64,000 bases of DNA from NCBI GenBank assembly GCA_050015095.1, contig JBEKCC010000005.1:67695-131694 (forward strand). The letters are read 5' to 3'. Numbering within the stretch: the stretch's first letter is position 1; the number at the start of each line of letters is the position of its first letter. Positions 59,177 to 64,000 of the stretch are shown here, in pieces. The notes beneath the pieces are model-generated. The model searched no databases. It saw nothing but the letters and a program-made list of their open reading frames with translations, and was not told the origin of the DNA. The position numbers and the translations under genes are program-made. The DNA is from MVRE01 sp015660965 (lineage in GTDB: Archaea; Halobacteriota; Methanomicrobia; Methanomicrobiales; Methanospirillaceae).

Positions 59177-62100
59177 TTATTCTTTTTCCTTTACGACAAT
59201 AGTAAATGTCGTTCCCCCTTGTCGGTCGAGTTCGATGGTGCCAGAGAGCTGTTCGACAAGCGAGATGACAAGCCGGAGGCCAAGTGATTCGGTATTCCGC
59301 CAGTCCAGATCCCCTCGGATTCCGATACCATTGTCCTTGAAAACTATTGATATCGTGTGGTTTTGTTTTTGGACTGACATAATAATCTCTCCCTTCCTCC
59401 CGCCAGGAAATGCATATTTTAACGAATTTGAGGTTAATTCGTTGATCATGAGCCCAAGCGGGATTGCAGTGTTGATATCTACCATGGTCTTTCTGATATC
59501 TATGTTTGGGATCACTTGTCGTGAATCCATTCCATAGAATGCAAAGAGCTGGGTTGCAAGGAACCTTATGTAGTCAGAAAGGTCGATCTGTGAGAGGCTA
59601 TCTGATTGGTAGAGCTTTTCGTGAACAAGGGACATCGCACGGATCCGGTTCTGAGTCTCTGCCATGACCTGTTTTAAACGGGCATCGTCAATCTGGCGCA
59701 TCTGCAGGTTGACAAGGCTGATGATGATCTGGAGATTGTTTTTGACACGGTGATGGACTTCACGAAGCAACACGACTTTTTCTTCAAGGGATGCGTTGAG
59801 CCGAGATGTCCTTTCGGCAATCCCCTTTTCGAGTTCCTCATTGAACTTTTTCAGTCTCTCTTCACTCTTCTTACGTTCGGTGATGTCATGGGCAAATCCC
59901 TGGATGGCATACACTTTACCTTGGCGGTAGAGGAGGGTCGCAGTCGTTTCGACATCGATGTAATTCCCGTTCTTGCACCTTATATGATATTCTGATGGCT
60001 CTTGTTGGGTCCCGGTCGCGATTACTTCCTGTATTACATCCCGAGCGAGCTGGATCTGGATAGGGGTGAGAAGGGAAAAAAAACTTATGGAAGTAATCTC
60101 GTCCTTGGTATAGCCAAGCAGCTTTAAAGCCGAAGGGTTGGCGTCAATGAACTTTCCTTCAAAATCATGGATATACACGCAATCAAGCGAACGGTCAAAC
60201 AGGGACCTGTAACGTTCCTCGGTTTCATGCAGTATTGCCTCCGCATGTTTGCGCTCGGTGATATCGGTAAGCACGTTTAGTACTGCAGGGAGACCGCTAA
60301 ATTCGATCATGGTTCCACGGACGATAACCATACGGTGCTCACCTGTCCGGGACTGGAGCTCGATCTCGTAGGGTTCAATTGATGCTCCGCCCGACCTGTT
60401 CCGTATCATCTCGGCAACACGTTCACGATATTTTGGGACGATATAATCCGTTAGTGGTTTGTTGAGGACTTCATTCGCTGAGTACCCCATGGTATGAACC
60501 ATGGCGGGGTTAACATAAACAACGAGTCCCTTCCGGTGTACTAGGATCAAATCAGGTACATTTTCCAGAACATTGCGGAATTTTTCCTCGCTTTGCCTAA
60601 GTGATTCTTCTGCCCGTTTTTGTTCGGTAATGTCCCTGATAGTGCCGACAAACGCTTTAATAGAACCGTCCGCCTCGCGCAGGGGTACTGCGGTGATCAA
60701 CGTGTCGAGAATTATATTATCCTTTTTTTGGAGCCGGACCGGGAACTCTTTGACATATCCATCCTCTACGATCTTTTTGAGGAATTCCGCACGCTCCTCC
60801 GGATACTCGTAGAGGCTGGAAATAGGGACACGTTGGAGTTCCTCCCGGCTGCCATAGCCAAACAACTCCAGTGCGGCATCATTGAATTCGATCCAATGGC
60901 CTACTGGTGATGTGATAAAGACGCAGTCCCGTGACGTGGTAAAGAACTCACGGTATTTTTCCTCGCTCTGCTTGAGTGATTCTTCTGCTCGTTTTTGTTC
61001 GGTAGTGTCTCTTCCGACTGACTGGTATTCAACTACACGGCCATCCTTATCGAAAATGGCCCGATCATTCCACCGTTGCCAGCGGACTTCCCCAGAAGAC
61101 ATGATAATCCGGTGCTCGATTACAGCGACTTGATTCTGTAGGGTCAGCGATGCGAGGTGCTGCTTCATCTTCCTAGCGTCTTCAGGGGGTAAAATTACAG
61201 AGTGATTGTTGTCGATGCACCGTGTTTTGTCGAGGTTAAAATAACGGCAATAGGCATCGTTGACAAAAGTGAGCTTTCCATCGGGAGTGAAACGGCAGAT
61301 AAACTCTGTCTGGTCTTCCACCACAGCCCGGTACCGTTCTTGGCTCTCACGTAGCGCCAGCTCAGTCTGAACGCTTTTTGTGATGTCAACACCGATGGCA
61401 ACAAACCGGAGAGGTTTCTCATCCTCAGTTTCAAGGCTCCGCGTGTTCCAGAGAATCTCCTTTTTTTCACTGGATTTACTGATGATAGAGGTCTCAAAAT
61501 TCTCGAGATATTTTCTCTCACTGATAATCCGGGTGAGTGTTCTGGTAATCTTTTTACGGTAATCGGGATCAGGGTAGAGAAATTTCCAAATGTTGTTGGT
61601 GCCGAGCACCTCACTTGCATGGTATCCACTGATCTTAGCAGCTGCGTTGTTCCAGATCAGAATCATTCCTTTCTTGTCAAGCACCATCAGCCAGACATTG
61701 GCATTTGAAATAATGCTCTCCTGAAATCTGCTCAATGTGCGGATCTCTTCTTCTGCCCGCTTGCGATCGCTAATATCTTCAAGCGTCTCTACCGCACCGA
61801 TAATGTTACCCTTGGGATCTTTTATCGGGGCGGTAGTGTAAAACAGCCATGATCCCGACTTTCCTAAATGCGGGAAGAAATCCGTAGATTCATATGCTTC
61901 ATCAACAACTTTGGATTTTGTAAATTTTCCCTCATAATACTCCGGGATCTTCTCGATTGCATTATCGACCAGCAGATCAGCCATGGTGGGGCGTTCTTTC
62001 TTATAAAACGCCTTCCAGTGCTGGTTTGTTCCGATTACTATATCGGATGTAACCCCGCTGAACTTTTCAAGCGCTTTATTCCAATAGATGACATGATGAT

Positions 62101-63106
62101 TTTTATCAATCACAAATTTCGGGATTGGTGAACCCTGCAGGATGGAAATCAACCTTATCTGGCTCTCGCGCAATGCTTCATCTGCACGCTTCTGCTCGGT
62201 GATATCACGAATAGACTCAATTGCTCCATATAAATTACCCTTGGCATCAAACAGTGGTGATGCAGTTCCCGAGAGGTATGCCCCCGTCCCCTGGTATGCG
62301 CCAGGCACAAATGTTTCTGCATATATTGTGGAGCCTTCGGCCTTTACTCCTGAATAATTCTTCTCGATCACTTCTTTTGTCGAGAACACAAGATCGATAA
62401 GAATCGGTCGTCGTGTTCCATAGAATGGGACTGAGTACTCATAATTGCCTTTACCGATCATCTGCGCTTTTTTAATCCCGGTCATCACCTCGATTGCCTT
62501 GTTCCATGCTATGATCACCCCTTTTTTGTCAATGACCAATGTGGCATCAGGCAAAAACTCGATGATGTCTGAAAGCTGCTGATGTGCATATTGGAGATAT
62601 TCCGTAGTTTTTTTCCTTTCAGTCATATCCCGTATAACTGAAAGGACCACTTTTTTTCCTTGAAGCGTGATAACATGGGCATTGACCTCGACCGGTACAA
62701 TCGTACCGTCTTTTCTTTTATGCTCGGTTTCAAACAATGCATGCCCAACAGAATTCAATTCTTCAAAAATTTTTTCAATGGGACGACTGTGGTATTCCGT
62801 CGTAAAATCAAGTGGGGCGTGCTCCAGCATCTCTTCCCTTGAGTACTGCAGCATCCTACAAGCAACATCGTTTACATCAATAAATTTTCCGGGGCGTCCG
62901 TCTTTTCCGATCTCATGCAGGTGGATTGCGTCATTTATCCAGTTGAATATCTCGCGGAATTTTCTTTCGCTCTCCTGTAGTGCTTCATCCAGACAGGGCA
63001 TTTTATTTTTTTGGGTTTTTGATTTTTTCAAAGAGGGTTCCTTTATGTTTTTTTTCCTTGTTTTTCTCATAAAGCACGCCAAATAATCATGGTTATTCTT
63101 TTTCAT
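59177..63106 (-). CDS. Soluble multi-PAS HisKA_2 sensor histidine kinase
   Basis: A kinase of about 1309 residues without membrane helices. I choose ATG 63104-63106, which overlaps the upstream kinase gene by 14 bases and has GGTG just before; ATG 63070 or 63001 are alternatives. Eight PAS domains can be counted by their starts (ESERKFREIFNW, LSDIIEFLPDAT, RLISILQGSPIP, FQESIISNANVW, RYRAVVEDQTEF, KYREFFTTSRDC, KFRNVLENVPDL, RYRSLFDRSLDC). The HisKA_2 domain has REVHHRVKNNLQIIISLVNL, and the HATPase NELTSNSLKYAFPGGRKGEI with GNGIG-like FKDNGIGIRGDLDW. The long PAS array suggests integration of several intracellular signals, possibly redox or small ligands; none can be named. Confidence 0.92.
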   Translation of the reverse strand: MKKNNHDYLACFMRKTRKKNIKEPSLKKSKTQKNKMPCLDEALQESERKFREIFNWINDAIHLHEIGKDGRPGKFIDVNDVACRMLQYSREEMLEHAPLDFTTEYHSRPIEKIFEELNSVGHALFETEHKRKDGTIVPVEVNAHVITLQGKKVVLSVIRDMTERKKTTEYLQYAHQQLSDIIEFLPDATLVIDKKGVIIAWNKAIEVMTGIKKAQMIGKGNYEYSVPFYGTRRPILIDLVFSTKEVIEKNYSGVKAEGSTIYAETFVPGAYQGTGAYLSGTASPLFDAKGNLYGAIESIRDITEQKRADEALRESQIRLISILQGSPIPKFVIDKNHHVIYWNKALEKFSGVTSDIVIGTNQHWKAFYKKERPTMADLLVDNAIEKIPEYYEGKFTKSKVVDEAYESTDFFPHLGKSGSWLFYTTAPIKDPKGNIIGAVETLEDISDRKRAEEEIRTLSRFQESIISNANVWLMVLDKKGMILIWNNAAAKISGYHASEVLGTNNIWKFLYPDPDYRKKITRTLTRIISERKYLENFETSIISKSSEKKEILWNTRSLETEDEKPLRFVAIGVDITKSVQTELALRESQERYRAVVEDQTEFICRFTPDGKLTFVNDAYCRYFNLDKTRCIDNNHSVILPPEDARKMKQHLASLTLQNQVAVIEHRIIMSSGEVRWQRWNDRAIFDKDGRVVEYQSVGRDTTEQKRAEESLKQSEEKYREFFTTSRDCVFITSPVGHWIEFNDAALELFGYGSREELQRVPISSLYEYPEERAEFLKKIVEDGYVKEFPVRLQKKDNIILDTLITAVPLREADGSIKAFVGTIRDITEQKRAEESLRQSEEKFRNVLENVPDLILVHRKGLVVYVNPAMVHTMGYSANEVLNKPLTDYIVPKYRERVAEMIRNRSGGASIEPYEIELQSRTGEHRMVIVRGTMIEFSGLPAVLNVLTDITERKHAEAILHETEERYRSLFDRSLDCVYIHDFEGKFIDANPSALKLLGYTKDEITSISFFSLLTPIQIQLARDVIQEVIATGTQQEPSEYHIRCKNGNYIDVETTATLLYRQGKVYAIQGFAHDITERKKSEERLKKFNEELEKGIAERTSRLNASLEEKVVLLREVHHRVKNNLQIIISLVNLQMRQIDDARLKQVMAETQNRIRAMSLVHEKLYQSDSLSQIDLSDYIRFLATQLFAFYGMDSRQVIPNIDIRKTMVDINTAIPLGLMINELTSNSLKYAFPGGRKGEIIMSVQKQNHTISIVFKDNGIGIRGDLDWRNTESLGLRLVISLVEQLSGTIELDRQGGTTFTIVVKEKE

Positions 63107-64000
63107 GCACCACAATGGAGAAACTAGTTCCAGCACTCCGGTCGAGTTCGATTGTCCCGCTCAGCTGTTCCACGAGCGAGATCACAAGCCGGAGTCCCAG
63201 CGATTTTGCGTTGCGCCAGTCAAAGTCCTGCGGGATACCGACACCGTTGTCCTTAAACAGGATGGTGAGCGTGTGCTCCTCCCTGTGGATCGCAAGGGAG
63301 ATATCCCCCTTTTTCCCCCCGGGAAACGCATATTTTAAGGAGTTGGAAATAAGTTCATTGATTATCAGCCCAAGGGGGATAGCGGTGTCGATATCAAGGA
63401 AAATATCCCGGATATCCATCGTGAGTGTGATACCCTTTCCTTGCATGCCGAAGAACTGGAACAGGCTGTTGCCAAGGAACTTGATATAATCGCCAAGATC
63501 GATCTTCGATATGTCTGTGGACTTGTACAGTTTTTCGTGGACAAGCGCCATTGCCCTGATCCGGGATTGGCTATCTCTGATCACCTGAGAGGATTTCTCG
63601 TCTTCGATATACCGTGACTGAAGGTTTAATAGAGAGATGATGATCTGGAGGTTGTTTTTCACCCGATGGTGGACTTCGCGGATCAGGACTTCTTTTTCAC
63701 CGACGGTTTTAGTGAGTTGTTTTTCAGCGTCGAGACGGATACCAATCTCTGTTACCAATTTCAGGTTAACATCTGAGAGGTCTGACGTTCGTTCGATAAC
63801 TTGGCGGTCAAGATCATCAACGAATGTTTTCAGGGTTTGTTCTGACCGCTTGCGGTTGGTGATATCGTTGATGATGTGGACTGCTCCGGTAAACTCGCCG
63901 GCTTCATCGAAAATGGGATCCACGTCGACCTCAAACCAACTCTCGCCAATCCGCAGATCCATTGTTTCACGGTGCAGGCTGTTTTTCGCCCGCTCAAATG
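63093..64000 (-). CDS. PAS-HisKA_2 histidine kinase (N-terminal part beyond the window)
   Basis: The C-terminal roughly 300 residues of a third HisKA_2 kinase; the frame stays open to the right edge, so the start is outside (the ATG at 63962 is internal, because the preceding codons read FERAKNSLHRE). A PAS end (FEVDVDPIFDEAGEFTGAVH) leads to a coiled coil, REVHHRVKNNLQIIISLLNL (HisKA_2) and the HATPase (NELISNSLKYAFPGGKKGDI, KDNGVGIPQDFDW). The C-terminus is highly similar to that of the next kinase, so the two are recent duplicates. Its stop overlaps the start of the downstream kinase. Confidence 0.9.
   Translation of the reverse strand, partial: FERAKNSLHRETMDLRIGESWFEVDVDPIFDEAGEFTGAVHIINDITNRKRSEQTLKTFVDDLDRQVIERTSDLSDVNLKLVTEIGIRLDAEKQLTKTVGEKEVLIREVHHRVKNNLQIIISLLNLQSRYIEDEKSSQVIRDSQSRIRAMALVHEKLYKSTDISKIDLGDYIKFLGNSLFQFFGMQGKGITLTMDIRDIFLDIDTAIPLGLIINELISNSLKYAFPGGKKGDISLAIHREEHTLTILFKDNGVGIPQDFDWRNAKSLGLRLVISLVEQLSGTIELDRSAGTSFSIVVHEKE

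Overview
The window is chromosomal DNA of a methanogenic euryarchaeon, most likely of the order Methanomicrobiales (Methanoregula / Methanosphaerula / Methanospirillum type). The evidence is two methanogenesis marker genes (AIR-synthase-like marker 2 and MtxX/marker 4), an archaeal histone, a clamp-loader large subunit, archaeal-type AdoMet synthetase, the archaeal GatDE amidotransferase, L10e, archaemetzincin, DUF555 and DUF2070 proteins, and many PAS-rich HisKA_2 kinases. Most of the DNA is moderately AT-rich. Many gene pairs overlap by 4 bases (ATGA/GTGA) or 1 base (TGATG), so translationally coupled operons are common.

Layout. 1-1.8 kb: the end of a YeeE/YedE transporter and a membrane PAS sensor without an ATPase domain. 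1.8-8.1 kb (minus strand): uvrA-uvrC-uvrB excision repair operon. 8.3-12.1 kb: tautomerase, three HEAT-repeat proteins (two are tandem membrane-anchored paralogues) and a histone-deacetylase-fold enzyme. 12.1-16.7 kb: archaemetzincin, UPF0146, rfcL, methanogenesis markers 2 and 4, and the histone gene with a clear TATA box. 16.7-21.6 kb (minus): metK-hisG-hisA-hisB and a zinc-ribbon/PH-like protein. 21.7-26.1 kb: an orphan zinc-ribbon protein divergent from a three-gene cassette made of a RecA-fold remnant, a frameshifted small gene and a PolB2-type DNA polymerase with damaged active-site motifs. 26.0-32.1 kb (minus): one tightly overlapped operon for fumarase (two subunits), 2-oxoglutarate:ferredoxin oxidoreductase (korDABC) and succinyl-CoA synthetase (sucCD), the reductive partial TCA branch from malate towards 2-oxoglutarate (fumarate reductase is not in the window). 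32.2 kb: L10e with a repetitive C-terminal tail. 33.1-35.8 kb (minus): a G+C-richer sulfonate/nitrate-type ABC importer. An inverted repeat lies between it and a divergent HTH regulator.

36.0-41.1 kb: regulator, argH, gatD, gatE. gatD appears to start with ATA. 41.2-46.2 kb: an RGG-rich small protein, a small helical protein, nitroreductase, DUF555, a PfkB kinase, a Dph6-like ATPase and DUF2070, largely coupled. 46.4-49.4 kb: a TnpB reduced to its nuclease core, a PEBP lipoprotein, a C_GCAxxG_C_C protein, a K+-channel-like protein and tRNA-Gln(TTG).

49.5-64 kb looks accessory: a RelE/RHH toxin-antitoxin pair, a zinc-ribbon membrane protein, a secreted phospholipase-A2-like multidomain protein, a secreted zinc protease of M64 type coupled to a membrane-anchored response regulator with an extracellular domain, and a minus-strand operon of three PAS/HisKA_2 histidine kinases (the first runs off the right edge) ending in a REC-GAF response regulator.

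The most notable items are the decaying PolB2 cassette, the ATA start of gatD, the nuclease-core-only TnpB with a 3' hairpin, the repeat-tailed L10e, and the extracellular PLA2-like / protease / tethered-REC group. All functions are inferred from reading the sequence; no database search was run.
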